This document shows, piece by piece, positions 1 through 10,100 of a stretch of 36,893 nt of DNA. The DNA is from JAWLFY01 sp964462125 (GTDB lineage: Bacteria > Planctomycetota > Planctomycetia > Pirellulales > Pirellulaceae). A program made the translations under genes and the position numbers. The notes under the pieces were generated by a model that was not told where the DNA came from, did not search any database, and saw only the letters and a list, made by a program, of their open reading frames with translations. The DNA is taken from contig CAYWXT010000020.1 in the NCBI GenBank assembly GCA_964462125.1, positions 1-36,893 on the forward strand. Reading direction: 5' to 3'. Every line of letters begins with the position of its first letter. Within the stretch, counting starts at the first letter, position 1.

Positions 1-69
1 TGTGAAAACGCAAGCAACATGTTGACAACAAAGGGGTTGCGAGCACAAGAGCGATTTGGGACAGTCGAA

Positions 70-666
70 CTAGCGATAACCAAGTCGGGTCCAGAATAGC
101 CCACAGGCGTGCGTGATGTTTGCCAACAGGGTAATCAGCCCGGCGTAGCCATGGATCTCCGTGACCGCCCGCAATCCCGTGGTGTCGAGCAGCGGCTGCA
201 TGCCGACCAACATCGTCCCCGCGGTCACGATGGCCGATAAGATCAGCAGCCAGCTGCTCCAATGTACCAGCCACCAACGGTGTGCAGACTGTGCGTAGGC
301 GGGGTCGTTGGGACTTCCCCAGGGCAAGTACGCGATTGCCATCAGCGGGAGCAGCACGATGAAGAGACCGCTGCTCGCGAGATGCGCCAGCAGCGGCCAA
401 CCGCTCATATGGTCAGCTCGGAAAAGCTGGCCCAGCGAGGTGACCGCCAACGCGAGCGTGGTCAGCAAGAACAGAATGTAAACTACCCGCGCCGCCGGGT
501 GATGGGGGCGAGCGGGGCCAACCTGGCGGCCGCTTCGCAGCACGTAAAGCGATGCAAACGCGAGCACAACAAGCACACCCATCAAGAGGCTTCCAGCAAC
601 CGTCGTGAACGGAAACGACGCGGCCAAGAGCGGGGCGCAGGTGCCGATTTCAATCTGGAACAGCAC
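70..666 (-). CDS. Five-helix membrane protein, probable b-type cytochrome partner of the adjacent multihaem cytochrome
   Basis: This 198-residue protein is almost entirely membrane-embedded. Hydrophobic segments lie at about residues 22-43, 61-81, 93-114, 131-153 and 173-193. Histidines H95, H135, H172 and H186 fall in or at the edges of these helices, and H172 and H186 are 14 residues apart, a spacing common for stacked haem ligands in small membrane cytochromes b. It starts 36 bases after the stop of the seven-haem cytochrome gene on the same strand, so the two are very likely co-transcribed. The inferred role is electron exchange between the quinone pool and the periplasmic cytochrome. I do not recognise a named family; a non-haem membrane anchor is the alternative. 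Confidence 0.6.
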   Translation of the reverse strand: MLFQIEIGTCAPLLAASFPFTTVAGSLLMGVLVVLAFASLYVLRSGRQVGPARPHHPAARVVYILFLLTTLALAVTSLGQLFRADHMSGWPLLAHLASSGLFIVLLPLMAIAYLPWGSPNDPAYAQSAHRWWLVHWSSWLLILSAIVTAGTMLVGMQPLLDTTGLRAVTEIHGYAGLITLLANITHACGLFWTRLGYR

Positions 667-702
667 GATCGAATCTCCACATGGTACTGCGAGTTGGCGG
701 TG

Positions 703-2769
703 TCAGACTCGTCGCAGCCGGGCGCCAAGGTTCCAACCGATCGCCGACAAGGTCACAACCAACGCCATCCCGAACGCGATGTTGGCCAGAAGTTTGAAAA
801 GCTCCCGGCCTTGGAATAGCTGATTCCAATACCGCCAGGCGTCCGGTGCGCCCCCGACCATCTGCTGTGCCGTGAGCGCCTCGACCGATTGATCGGGCAG
901 CACACCAACCGCGGTGACCTTGCTGGCGAACAATGGGGCGTCCTCGCGGTGACATTCCGCACATCCGTCGGCGCCAAGGGAGTGCCTCGCCGGACGCACG
1001 TTGTGCGCCAGCGGCCAAGCATATGGCTCGGCCGCGTCCCCGAGCTCCTCGCCGGAGAGCGACTCCAATTCTCCTTCCTCGTTGAGCCCGAATCCCACGC
1101 CACCGCTGATGAACACCGGTCGTCCACGCGAAACCTCGTCTGCGACGGCTTCGAGTGCCTGCGTCAGCTTGTCGGTCACCTGCTCCCGTCGCAGCTCCGA
1201 TTCAGCCTCGGCAATGATGGCTTGCTCCTCGCCGCTCCATTCTTCCGGGGAGACTCGAGCGCGGTCTTCTCCCAGCAGTTCGGAACGCTGACGGGAAGAA
1301 ACGGAGACCGTCCCCAATTCCTCGGAAAAATTTGGGCGCACGCGTAGCGCCCGGCGGAGCGTCGGATAGGCCTGCTCGGGATGCAGGGGCGTGAGTTGGC
1401 TGTTATCGAGAGTTCCCCAGAAGGAAGGCCAGAGCAGCCGATGGGGCTGATAGGGTGCCGCCGGGGATGAGCTGTCGGCCAGGATGACCGGGCCCACGAT
1501 CCCGGGCAACTCGTCTCCGGTACGCCGTTGATGACTTCCAAGCTGGTGAACGACCGAATTCAGCTCCCTTCGAGCCTCCAGCGCTGGAACCGGTCCGCTG
1601 TGACAGGCGGTGCAGGTGAGTCGTTCCAGATGAATCGGTGGCAGGCCCCGGTGTCGGGGCAGCGGCGCGCCGAGGCGCCCCGGGTCGGTCATCGACTCCT
1701 CCGCCGGCACCGCCGCGGTATTGCCCTCGCCGGCGGATTCCCCGAGATGACATCCACGACAGCTGAGCGAGGCGACCGACCCGCCGCTGGGATGACGCTC
1801 TCCTTCAAAGCCGCGAACGGTATGGTGCTCCAAGCCATTGCGATGACAGTCCGCGCAGTCCATCCCGGCCCGCAGGTGGACGTCTTCATCATGCTGCCAC
1901 CGATCGCCGCGGACCGCCTGGGCCGGCAGGTTGGTATGGCAGTAGTAACAGGCATCATTCTCCGGTTTCCGCACCACGTCGAAGTAAAGCTTGCCGTCTT
2001 GGCGAAACTGGGATTGTTCATAGCTCAGTTTGGGAAGCCGCTCGGCCGCGTCCTCCGCCTCGGGGTCGAAGTCATCACGTAACCTCTGCATCGAACCACT
2101 GACCGTTGCAATTCCCATCGCCACCGAGGGCGCGTACGCGAAATTCTGCTGCTCGATCTGCTCCGTCCAAACAAAGGGGCTGTAGCCGGATCCGCCGCGA
2201 CGATGGCAGAGCATGCAGTCCAGCGGCAACGGCCCCGTGATCGCCGATCGGTCGGTTGTCTCCCCATCCGGATCCGGATGGCCACTCGCCAAAGACTCCT
2301 CGGCTCCGGGGCCGGCTCCCGGTAGATAGCCGCCGAACTTTGCCGCCACCTCCCACCGTGACATTCCCACCGCGTCGGGATGGTAAGTGCCGTCCTCGCC
2401 GCGGTAGGAAAGGGGCAGATAAGTTCCCGTCCGCGGGTCGCCCCACACCCAGGGCTGCCCCGGGCGCCCATGTTCCACACTTTCATCGACCGCGTTGAAA
2501 TGCCAGCCGTGCGTCATCACATCCACGTCGTGGCAGCGGCCACACGTCGCCGCCGGTGAATACGGTGCAGGGGATTCGGCGGTGGGGTCGATCCGACGAT
2601 TATTCGCGTCGTACAGATCGATCCAGTGCACGTAACCACTGAGACTGTCCGATGTGGCGAAGCGCGAAGGGGGATCTGCGGCAATGCTCGGCGAACCTGC
2701 AATCAGCATCCAGGCGATGCAGGCGAAACATGCGAAGAGGACCTCTGCCCCGCGTTCCCGGACTGACAT
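703..2769 (-). CDS. Seven-haem c-type cytochrome, exported and membrane-anchored
   Basis: The ATG at 2769 is preceded by AGGA seven bases upstream and gives 688 residues; a GTG at 2811 would add 14 residues but then the signal peptide starts less cleanly. An N-terminal signal segment (residues about 9-31) is followed by seven CxxCH covalent haem-binding motifs at about residues 76, 185, 274, 305, 337, 386 and 603. A hydrophobic helix at about 658-678 should anchor the C-terminus in the membrane. The gap of more than 200 residues between haems six and seven is acidic and partly helical. It is an electron-transfer protein or multihaem oxidoreductase acting outside the cytoplasmic membrane, with the downstream membrane protein as likely quinone-side partner. 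The substrate cannot be read from the sequence; haem motif number and order do not match a family I can name with certainty. Confidence 0.85.
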   Translation of the reverse strand: MSVRERGAEVLFACFACIAWMLIAGSPSIAADPPSRFATSDSLSGYVHWIDLYDANNRRIDPTAESPAPYSPAATCGRCHDVDVMTHGWHFNAVDESVEHGRPGQPWVWGDPRTGTYLPLSYRGEDGTYHPDAVGMSRWEVAAKFGGYLPGAGPGAEESLASGHPDPDGETTDRSAITGPLPLDCMLCHRRGGSGYSPFVWTEQIEQQNFAYAPSVAMGIATVSGSMQRLRDDFDPEAEDAAERLPKLSYEQSQFRQDGKLYFDVVRKPENDACYYCHTNLPAQAVRGDRWQHDEDVHLRAGMDCADCHRNGLEHHTVRGFEGERHPSGGSVASLSCRGCHLGESAGEGNTAAVPAEESMTDPGRLGAPLPRHRGLPPIHLERLTCTACHSGPVPALEARRELNSVVHQLGSHQRRTGDELPGIVGPVILADSSSPAAPYQPHRLLWPSFWGTLDNSQLTPLHPEQAYPTLRRALRVRPNFSEELGTVSVSSRQRSELLGEDRARVSPEEWSGEEQAIIAEAESELRREQVTDKLTQALEAVADEVSRGRPVFISGGVGFGLNEEGELESLSGEELGDAAEPYAWPLAHNVRPARHSLGADGCAECHREDAPLFASKVTAVGVLPDQSVEALTAQQMVGGAPDAWRYWNQLFQGRELFKLLANIAFGMALVVTLSAIGWNLGARLRRV

Positions 2770-2914
2770 GACGGGTTCCTGTGCTTGTTGCCTATTGTCG
2801 AGAATGCGCACTATACGCGAACGGACGCCGATTTCCCAGTCGACACGACGCAGCGATCCGGGGCGGCGAGTTCAGCGGATCGCTTCGGCTCCGAAATGTT
2901 CGATTTACTTGCGG

Positions 2915-2929
2915 TATACTCAAACGCTA
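2915..2929 (+). promoter_or_regulatory. Possible -10 box directly upstream of the DUF3592 gene
   Basis: TATACT at 2915-2920 ends eight bases before the ATG at 2929. Transcription would then start at or one to two bases before the start codon, giving a leaderless message. No convincing -35 hexamer lies 16-18 bases upstream, so the call is weak. Confidence 0.25.
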
Positions 2930-4065
2930 TGGGCGCGAAGATCGAAAAGGTGTTTGGGATTATCGTGATTGTCATTCCCACGATGGCAATCATCGTTGGC
3001 GTATGGCTTGTGTGGGGACAGCATCAGAGGCTGACCCAGTTTCAGCCGATCGACGCGACGGTTCTCGGCAAGGAGGTCGGGCAGCGACGCACCAGCGGAG
3101 GGGACCTCCGCGAGTATCCCGTCGTCGAGTACGAATACGATGTTGGTGGCGAGCGATACTCCAGCGACGAAGTGTTTTTGTTTCCGGTCAACTACAAGGG
3201 TAACTGGGCCCGTCGCGTCATCGCGCCCTTCAACGTCGGTGATCGCCTGCTGGCGTTCTACGATCCGAACGACCCGAGCGACGCGTACCTGCTTCGCGAC
3301 ACCACCTTCGCGCCGTACGCCTTCGTGCTTTTTCCGATGATCTTTGTGATGATCGGCATTGCCATCCTAAGCTATGGTCGCACGCGACCAGCGCTCCACC
3401 ATTTGCAACCACAAAGCGGTGGCGACTTCGTCATGCGCACTCAGCTTCCGCTGAAGAAAGGAACGATGTTCGCAGGCGCGATGGCGGGACTTTGGTGTGG
3501 CGTCGGCGGCGCGGCGATCGGCCACTACTACCTAATATCCGATCCGCCCTACAGCACTTTCGCTCACGTCGGCTCGTCGATTTATTTCGCGATCGGTCTC
3601 ATTCCAGTGTCCATGTTCATGCGCCGCTGGCGGCTCGCCCGAATACTCGCAGACGCATCTCTCTACACCGGCACCGCCCGCTTCGCACCTGGCGAAACCC
3701 TCGCCGTTTCTGCCGAGCAGCCGGTGCTCACCGCGTGTTACGTCAGCGAGATACAGCTCGCACTTGTGCAGCAGATTCACTCATGGTCCAGTGGCAGCAG
3801 CAAAACGACGCACACGACCACCGCACGCGATCTCGACCGGCAGACATTTGCCCAAAACCGCAACGTCATGCCCAGCAACGCCCTTTCCGTGTCGGCCAAC
3901 TTCACAATCCCGGTCGATGCGCCGCCTACTTCGCCGGTGAGTAGCACCGACAATTCACGATACGATTACTACTTTGAAGTCGTCACGCACATACCCGGTC
4001 AACGCGACTACACCGGCCGGTTCGCCTTCCGCCTCGAGTCCGGAACCGTTGGCGCTCAGCACTGA
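2929..4065 (+). CDS. DUF3592-type membrane protein
   Basis: I chose the ATG at 2929 (378 residues) because the upstream extension to 2785 runs over the divergent cytochrome start and does not look like protein. A first helix at about residues 8-30 is followed by a soluble beta-rich region (about 40-125) with the features of DUF3592: conserved tyrosines, a YEYDVGG stretch, and a closing VGDRLLAFYDP-type strand just before the second helix (about 130-148). Two more helices follow (about 180-203 and 217-233), then a C-terminal soluble domain. DUF3592 proteins are common in planctomycetes and of unknown function. The gene stands alone, divergent from the cytochrome pair and upstream of the defence operon. 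Confidence 0.75.
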   Translation: MGAKIEKVFGIIVIVIPTMAIIVGVWLVWGQHQRLTQFQPIDATVLGKEVGQRRTSGGDLREYPVVEYEYDVGGERYSSDEVFLFPVNYKGNWARRVIAPFNVGDRLLAFYDPNDPSDAYLLRDTTFAPYAFVLFPMIFVMIGIAILSYGRTRPALHHLQPQSGGDFVMRTQLPLKKGTMFAGAMAGLWCGVGGAAIGHYYLISDPPYSTFAHVGSSIYFAIGLIPVSMFMRRWRLARILADASLYTGTARFAPGETLAVSAEQPVLTACYVSEIQLALVQQIHSWSSGSSKTTHTTTARDLDRQTFAQNRNVMPSNALSVSANFTIPVDAPPTSPVSSTDNSRYDYYFEVVTHIPGQRDYTGRFAFRLESGTVGAQH

Positions 4066-4173
4066 GCATGGTTCCGTACAAGGAATGCGGAGGGGCAAGG
4101 CGGCTAGACAGAACGCTCCCACGTTTGACCTGTCCTGACCTCATTTGACGCGGCCCCATTTGGCGGACCCCGA

Positions 4174-4203
4174 TTCACCAGGGGACGCAAGCTTGCTTAC
4201 AAT
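4174..4203 (+). promoter_or_regulatory. Candidate promoter of the jetABCD operon
   Basis: TTCACC (4174-4179) and TACAAT (4198-4203) are separated by 18 bases and resemble a sigma-70 promoter. Transcription would start near 4210, leaving a leader of about 40 bases before jetA. No other good hexamer pair is visible in the 186-base gap. The match is four of six at -35 and five of six at -10. Confidence 0.4.
4187..4196. promoter_or_regulatory. Perfect 10-bp palindrome in the jetA promoter spacer, possible operator
   Basis: GCAAGCTTGC is a perfect palindrome lying wholly between the proposed -35 and -10 boxes of the jetA promoter. A repressor bound here would block RNA polymerase, but no regulator gene lies next to the operon. 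A chance 10-bp palindrome is possible. Confidence 0.3.
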
Positions 4204-4251
4204 GGGGAGATCGCCGCCGGTCGCCGAATCAATCGCAGGGTCGCAGCCCGA

Positions 4252-5883
4252 ATGGGGAGCATGAGCCACACCGCTGACGCTAGCCCGCACGCTAAGCCCG
4301 GTCCGTCCCGAACCCGATCGGAGGTGATCGATTGGGCCTGCTTCTCTTACCTGACCGCGGAACGCGCGGAGCTCTATCGGGCGGTCATCGAGGTGTTCGC
4401 CGCAGCCAAGGCGGAGTTCGCTTTGCACTTGCGGAGCGGTGAAGTTCGCCAAGGGCTGACACGACTTGGCGACTCCGTCGAGCTGAGCGAGGTGGAGTCG
4501 GCGCTCCAGCAGCTGGAAGCGTGGGGCAATCTGCAGTCGTACCAGGACAACACGGACGTTTCGTCATTAAACGACTACTACCGCAAGCGGCTTCTGTATC
4601 AGCTGAGTGCCGCTGGGGAGGCGGCGCATGCGTCCACCCTGACGTTCGCCCAGCGTCTGCAACAGGCCGCCAAGCTCGACGCCCGTGCCCTGGAACGCAT
4701 CGCCTCGGCGTCAGGACAGCTGCGGCGATTGGTGCTGGAGATGCGCAGCGGCGACGAGATCGACTCGGTGGTCACGCTGACGACGATTCGCAACCTCTGC
4801 CAAGATACCGATGAGTTGACGTCCCGGGCCCAGTCATTCTTTCGCTGGCTGCATGAACAGACCGAGGCGGAGCGGGGTGATCTGGAAGCGTTCCTGAACT
4901 ACAAGAACCAACTGATCGAGTATCTACAGCAGTTCGTCGGGGAATTGATTCTGCGGTCGAGCGAGATCAGTGAATACTTGCTGGATATCCGGGAACGGGA
5001 ATTGGAACGTTTGGCCCAGATCGCGGCCAGCGAAGATGTGGGGACGCCCAATGCAGCGTTGCAAGAGTCGCACGAAGCCCGGCTCGCCACGACAACGCAA
5101 CAGTGGAAGTCGCGTTTGAACGGGCTGCGGGGCTGGTTCGTCCCAGGGGCCGGCCGGCCGCCACAGTCGGCGCAGTTGCGCGCCGCGGCACGGGCGGCGA
5201 TCCCGCGGCTGCTGCAGTTGGCCGCCCAGATGAACGAGCGACAGTCCGGGCGTAGCGACCGGGTGAGCGATTTGAAGGTGCTGGCCCGCCGGTTCCTGCA
5301 ATGCCGCGATGACGACCAGGCGCATCAGCTGTACCGAGCTGCGTTTGCTCTCTCACCGGCTCGGCATTTGCGCGTCGACCAGGCGACTTTGATCGAGCGT
5401 GACCAACAGCCTGTTTCCAGCCGCACGCGCTGGCTCGATGCGGATCCGGTGGTGATCGCGCCGCAGTTGCGCGCCAGCGGCCGTGCTCCCTCCGCCGGCG
5501 TCAATCGGCGGGGCGTCGATCGCAAGTCCGACCGCGCCAAGGCGAAGCGGCGTTTGAGTTTGGAAGCGGGGCGGGATGACGCGTCACGAGAAACCCTGAT
5601 CGCGCTCGGCCGATGCCAGCTGGCCGAGGTCGGCGAACTCGATCGGCACGCCCTTGGCCTGCTGGTGGAGTTGATCGAGCAGGCGGTCGCCAAACCGCAA
5701 CAAGCCGTCTCGGCAGAAACGCCCGTGATCGCCCGCAGCCATGACGGGACCCTGCAGATTCGACTCTGGCCGCCGGTCCCAACTCCGTCGCCGGGCCCCA
5801 CCCAGCGTCATGCCTGCATCCGATCCCAGGATGGGACGTTGATGTTGCCTGACGGATGGATGGAGGTGACGCGTGGTCGATGA
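4252..5883 (+). CDS. jetA: Wadjet type II subunit JetA (DUF2397, TIGR02677 family)
   Basis: The 543-residue protein shows the DUF2397 pattern: an N-terminal F-x-YLTAE-type motif near residue 31, then a helical middle (about 50-270) and a basic linker, and a C-terminal beta-rich end with DGTLQIRLWPP near residue 498 and LMLPDGWMEV at the end. In Wadjet systems this protein is the kleisin-like subunit that bridges the SMC heads, comparable to MukF. It opens a four-gene operon whose members match the TIGR02677-TIGR02680 set in order. The start is either ATG 4252 or ATG 4261; an AGGG 11 bases before 4252 weakly favours the first, while the GGGGAG before 4261 is too close to serve it. The 3' end overlaps jetB by 11 bases. 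Confidence 0.9.
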   Translation: MGSMSHTADASPHAKPGPSRTRSEVIDWACFSYLTAERAELYRAVIEVFAAAKAEFALHLRSGEVRQGLTRLGDSVELSEVESALQQLEAWGNLQSYQDNTDVSSLNDYYRKRLLYQLSAAGEAAHASTLTFAQRLQQAAKLDARALERIASASGQLRRLVLEMRSGDEIDSVVTLTTIRNLCQDTDELTSRAQSFFRWLHEQTEAERGDLEAFLNYKNQLIEYLQQFVGELILRSSEISEYLLDIRERELERLAQIAASEDVGTPNAALQESHEARLATTTQQWKSRLNGLRGWFVPGAGRPPQSAQLRAAARAAIPRLLQLAAQMNERQSGRSDRVSDLKVLARRFLQCRDDDQAHQLYRAAFALSPARHLRVDQATLIERDQQPVSSRTRWLDADPVVIAPQLRASGRAPSAGVNRRGVDRKSDRAKAKRRLSLEAGRDDASRETLIALGRCQLAEVGELDRHALGLLVELIEQAVAKPQQAVSAETPVIARSHDGTLQIRLWPPVPTPSPGPTQRHACIRSQDGTLMLPDGWMEVTRGR

Positions 5884-7138
5884 CGTGACCGGTGACAACG
5901 GCGCCCCGTCGCGGTTGACCGCGGCGAGTCGATTGGCGGCCCGGCAACGGGAGGTCGAGCTCGAAGAGCGCCGCGAGGCCTTGCGACTTCTGATCACCTG
6001 TCCGTTGATTCCGGCCGAGGGAGAGACCTCGACCGACTTTCGACTCGTCCGCCGCAACGCCGAGTGGTTGAAGCGATGGCTCACCCGCTGGCCCGGATGG
6101 ACCTTGGTCGTCGCCTCCGACGTAGCGCGACTCCGCAAACATCCTTCCCCACGATCGGATGCAACGCGAGGGTTGGAGGAGAAATCGGGGGCGGATCGAA
6201 CGTTGATCACACGCCGTGGCTATGCCCTGTTATGCCTGGTCCTGGCGACCCTTGAGAACGAGCATCGCCAGACCACAATTCAACAGGTCGCCCGCAAGAC
6301 GGAGCTCGCCGTTCGCGTTGACCAGGACCTGGCCGACGTCGGGTTTCAGTACGACACCAAATCGCTCTCCCATCGCCGCGAATTGGTCAGCGTGATGCGG
6401 CGATTGGAACGCTGGCACGTTCTCGTGCGGATCGACCGCGATGATGCCGACTTCGTGCAAAGCGACGGAGACTGCCTGTACCGCATCGATCGCGCCGCGC
6501 TTTCGACGGTGTTGTGCAGTGTCCGCGGTGCATCGACGGTGGAGGCGGCCGATGTGCCATCACTGATACAACAGCTGAACGAAGTCGAAACGCCCGAATC
6601 ACCCGATGCCCAGAACCGGGAACTGCAACACTGGCTCGTGCGCCGCTTGCTCGATGACCCGGTGATGTACTTTGATGAGTTGACCGCGCGTGAGCGCGAT
6701 TACTTTCAATCGCAGGGTGAGCGTCTGCTGCGAGAATTGACCCACGCGACGGGGATGGTCGCCGAGCGACGCGCCGAAGGGGTCGCTTTGCTCGATCCAG
6801 CCGGCGGTTGGACCGACGTCGGTTTGCCGGAATTGGGAACCCGCGGACATGCCACGCTGCTGTTGGCCGAATGGTTGGCGAATGAACTCCGTGACAGCGA
6901 GCAATCCGATTGCCACATCAGCATCGACCGGGTGGAATCGCGGCTCAGCGAGCTGGCGTCCCGCCACAAGAAGCACTGGCGGAAAGGGGCGGATACGGAG
7001 GAGGGAGTCCGACGGCTGACCCGCGACTCCCTTGAGATCCTGCGATCACTCGGCTTGATCGACCTGCAAGCGGGACAAGTCATTCCGCGACCAGCAATCG
7101 GGCGCTATCGTGTTGCGACAACGGAGGCCGAATCATGA
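5873..7138 (+). CDS. jetB: Wadjet type II subunit JetB (DUF2398, TIGR02678 family)
   Basis: The gene starts with GTG at 5873, inside the end of jetA, behind a strong ribosome site GGAGG (5862-5866) six bases upstream, so translation is coupled to jetA. The 421-residue protein matches the DUF2398 family: an N-terminal helix rich in charged residues (ERREALRLLITCPLIP near residue 39), a winged-helix-like region with LITRRGYALLCLVLA near 110, an LSHRRELVSVMRRLERWHVL segment near 165, and a C-terminal helical half. The family supplies the KITE-like subunit (MukE counterpart) that binds the JetA kleisin. The last four bases overlap the start of jetC (ATGA), again implying coupled translation. Confidence 0.9.
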   Translation: MVDDVTGDNGAPSRLTAASRLAARQREVELEERREALRLLITCPLIPAEGETSTDFRLVRRNAEWLKRWLTRWPGWTLVVASDVARLRKHPSPRSDATRGLEEKSGADRTLITRRGYALLCLVLATLENEHRQTTIQQVARKTELAVRVDQDLADVGFQYDTKSLSHRRELVSVMRRLERWHVLVRIDRDDADFVQSDGDCLYRIDRAALSTVLCSVRGASTVEAADVPSLIQQLNEVETPESPDAQNRELQHWLVRRLLDDPVMYFDELTARERDYFQSQGERLLRELTHATGMVAERRAEGVALLDPAGGWTDVGLPELGTRGHATLLLAEWLANELRDSEQSDCHISIDRVESRLSELASRHKKHWRKGADTEEGVRRLTRDSLEILRSLGLIDLQAGQVIPRPAIGRYRVATTEAES

Positions 7139-10100
7139 TAGGCGATTCCGAGGGACAGACTCTGGAACCGGAAACGCGTGAAGCGTTGTCTGCCCGGAAG
7201 ATCCTGGCGGGTGAATTGCCGATTCCGACGGGGAAACGTTGGCAGCCGTTGCGGGCTGGGTTGATGAACCTGTTCCTGTTTGAGGACGAGCGGTTCCCGT
7301 TCGCGGGCGGGCGATTGCTGCTCCGCGGCAGCAACGGCACGGGCAAAAGCCGCGTGTTGGCGATGACGCTGCCGCTGCTGCTGGACGGTTCCCTCAAAGC
7401 GACCCGTGTGGAGCCGGACCGGGACGCGACGCGGCAAGTGGCCTGGAACGTGCTCGGAGACGACCAGCACAGCGCCACCGGCTATTCCTGGCTGGAGTTT
7501 GGCCGGCTCGACGAGGAAGGCGAACATTTCGTCACCATCGGCATGGGGATCCGCGCCATTCGTGACGGATCGATGAAGTCCTGGTTCTTTGTCACCCCCC
7601 GGCGAGTTGATGAATCGTTGTCACTTCAGTCGATCGATGGCGTACCACTGACCGAGCGAGCCCTCGAAGAAACGCTCGGTTCACCGGGTCAGGTCATCAA
7701 GACGGCTGCGGAGTATCGCCGCATCGTTGACGAAACCTTGTTCCGCCTAGCGGAGCGGTACGATCCGCTGATCGATTTGCTGTTGCAACTGCGCCAGCCG
7801 CAGCTTGCGAAGAAACTCGACATCGAACAACTCGAAGCCGCACTTCGCGTATCCCTGCCGCCGCTCAAACAGTCACTACTCGACGATGCCGCTGAAGCGT
7901 TTCGCGAACTCGACGAATACCGTACCTCGCTCGCGGCCGCCCAGGAACTGCTGCGGGCGATCGAAGGATTCATGCGGCCCTATCGCGAGCACGTGCGCCG
8001 CGGCGTGCTGCGATCGATCAAACAACTCACCACCACCAACAGCCGCTTCGAAACTGAACAACGCAATCTGCGCGAACTTGTCGATTTACTCGAACAAGAC
8101 CGCCAGCAGCGGGATCGACTACTGGAGCGTAAACAGTCATTGCGGGTCGCGATCGAGACGCACCGCGCAGCGATCGAGGAATTACAACAAAGCCCCGAGA
8201 TGTTGAGCGCCGCACGGCTCGATGAGCGGCGACAGGCGGTCGAAAAGCTCGACCTCCAGGCAGCCACTGCCGAGCGGGAACTTGAGCGCATCGTCCAGCA
8301 ACAACAATTGGCCAGGACTCAGTGGGAGGCGAACCGGGAAGCGGTTCAAAAATCCACCGACGCGGTGATCCGAGTCTCCGAGGAGGCCCGCAAGCTCGCG
8401 GCACCGGAGGCGCTACAGAACCTGCACCAAACCACGCTTCATTCGCTGTTCGTCCATGATCCGCCACCGGAAGATCGATTCGATGCCTATCAAAAGGCGG
8501 AAACGGTGCTGCAGGAGCGCGCGGACGCCTACCAGCGTTCAGCGGCGCACCTGATCCAACTGAACGACAAGATTGACGCCGCTCACCGGCACTACGACGA
8601 AGCGATTTGGGAACTTGAGCGTGCCGAAGCGAACCTGCGAGACCGAACCGACCGTCTGCAGGGCACGCGTCAACAGCGGTCCGAGATCGTCGCGGCGGTG
8701 TGGCAGCAGATCCTGCAGTGGTACGAATCCGCATCCTTTTTGCATGACGATCTGCCGACCATTGCGCGTTGGTCGGACCAATGGTATGCATGGGCGGAAC
8801 AGGGTCTCACCGAGTCCGATGATCGGTCCGCTGATCCGTCGCTGATGCACCTGCAGTCGGCACAGTCCAAAGCCCTTCGCCGGCTCGCCGACCAGCGGTC
8901 GCGGCTTCGAGCCGAGTTGGATGCCTTGGATGCTCATCAGGCAGCGTTGACCGATCAGCAACGGCGGCTCGAATCGGGGGAGCCGATTCGGCCGCCGGTT
9001 CCTATGGGACGCGACTTGACGCATCGAGACCGACTCCCGGGGGCGCCGTTATGGCAGCTGATTGACTTCGAACCAGCGGTCCCAGAATCGGAGCGGGCCG
9101 GATGGGAGGCGGCTCTGGAAGACGCCGGACTGCTCGACGCTTGGGTCACGCCTGAAGGAAAACTTTTGTCATCCGACGACCCGGAAACAGAAATTCTTGA
9201 CGTCCAACTTCGGACGAGCGCGTTGCAACCGTTACCAGATGAGTGTCGGTTGTCACGCGTGGTCACACCCGATGCCGGGGAGTTGTCGGCGGCCGGAATC
9301 GAGCCGCCGACGTTGCAACAACTGTTGGCCGTGATCGGTGTCGGTACCGACGCCGGACCGACCTGGGTGGCTGCCGACGGACGTTGGCGAAACGGGCCGC
9401 TGCAGGGACGGTGGGCGAAGCCGGTACCCCAGTACATCGGGCGAGAAACACGGGAACGCTATCAAAACGCACGTCTACAAGAAATTGCCGCCGAGCTGGA
9501 AAGCTTGGTGACACAACGGCGTCAAGTGACCGAGGCGCTGGAACGGCTTGACGAGGATCAACAGCGCGTCGAATCGTTGGTGGAATCTTTTCCAAGTCGC
9601 GAACCATTGGTGGCCGCTACGCTTGCCGTCGAGTCAGCCGAGCATGATGTCGACGTCGCCACCGACGACCGCGAGCACTGTCGCGACACAGAGCGTCAAC
9701 GGCGTGCGGATGAAGAACGGTTGGTTGAACAGCGAGACACCGACGCGGCCGATGCCGGCCTCAGCGGCTGGGCCGACCGGGCAGGGGAACTGAGCAACCG
9801 GATCGAAACGTATCGCCAACGATTGCAGACGCTGGAAGCCCGCATCGATACGCTTCGGGGGGCGTTTTCAGCCGCCGACCAATCGAAGCAAACGCTCGAC
9901 AACTTGATTGATCAAACGAGCTCCGCCGAGGACCGCACCCAGCAGCTGCAGGCGGAATTGGCTGCCGAGCGGAAGCGGGTGACCGAACTCGAAGCAACCG
10001 TGGGGCGAGACGCAGAAGCGATCATGGAACGGTTGGACGCGACCAGGCAGGAACTCAAGCGGGACGAAGACGCCGCCGAGGCGAATGGAGAAGAGGTTCT

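Noticed and set aside
1..69. Leading stretch before the first gene
   Set aside because: No feature can be supported in 69 bases. A TTGACA occurs at 22-27 but no matching -10 or downstream plus-strand gene exists.
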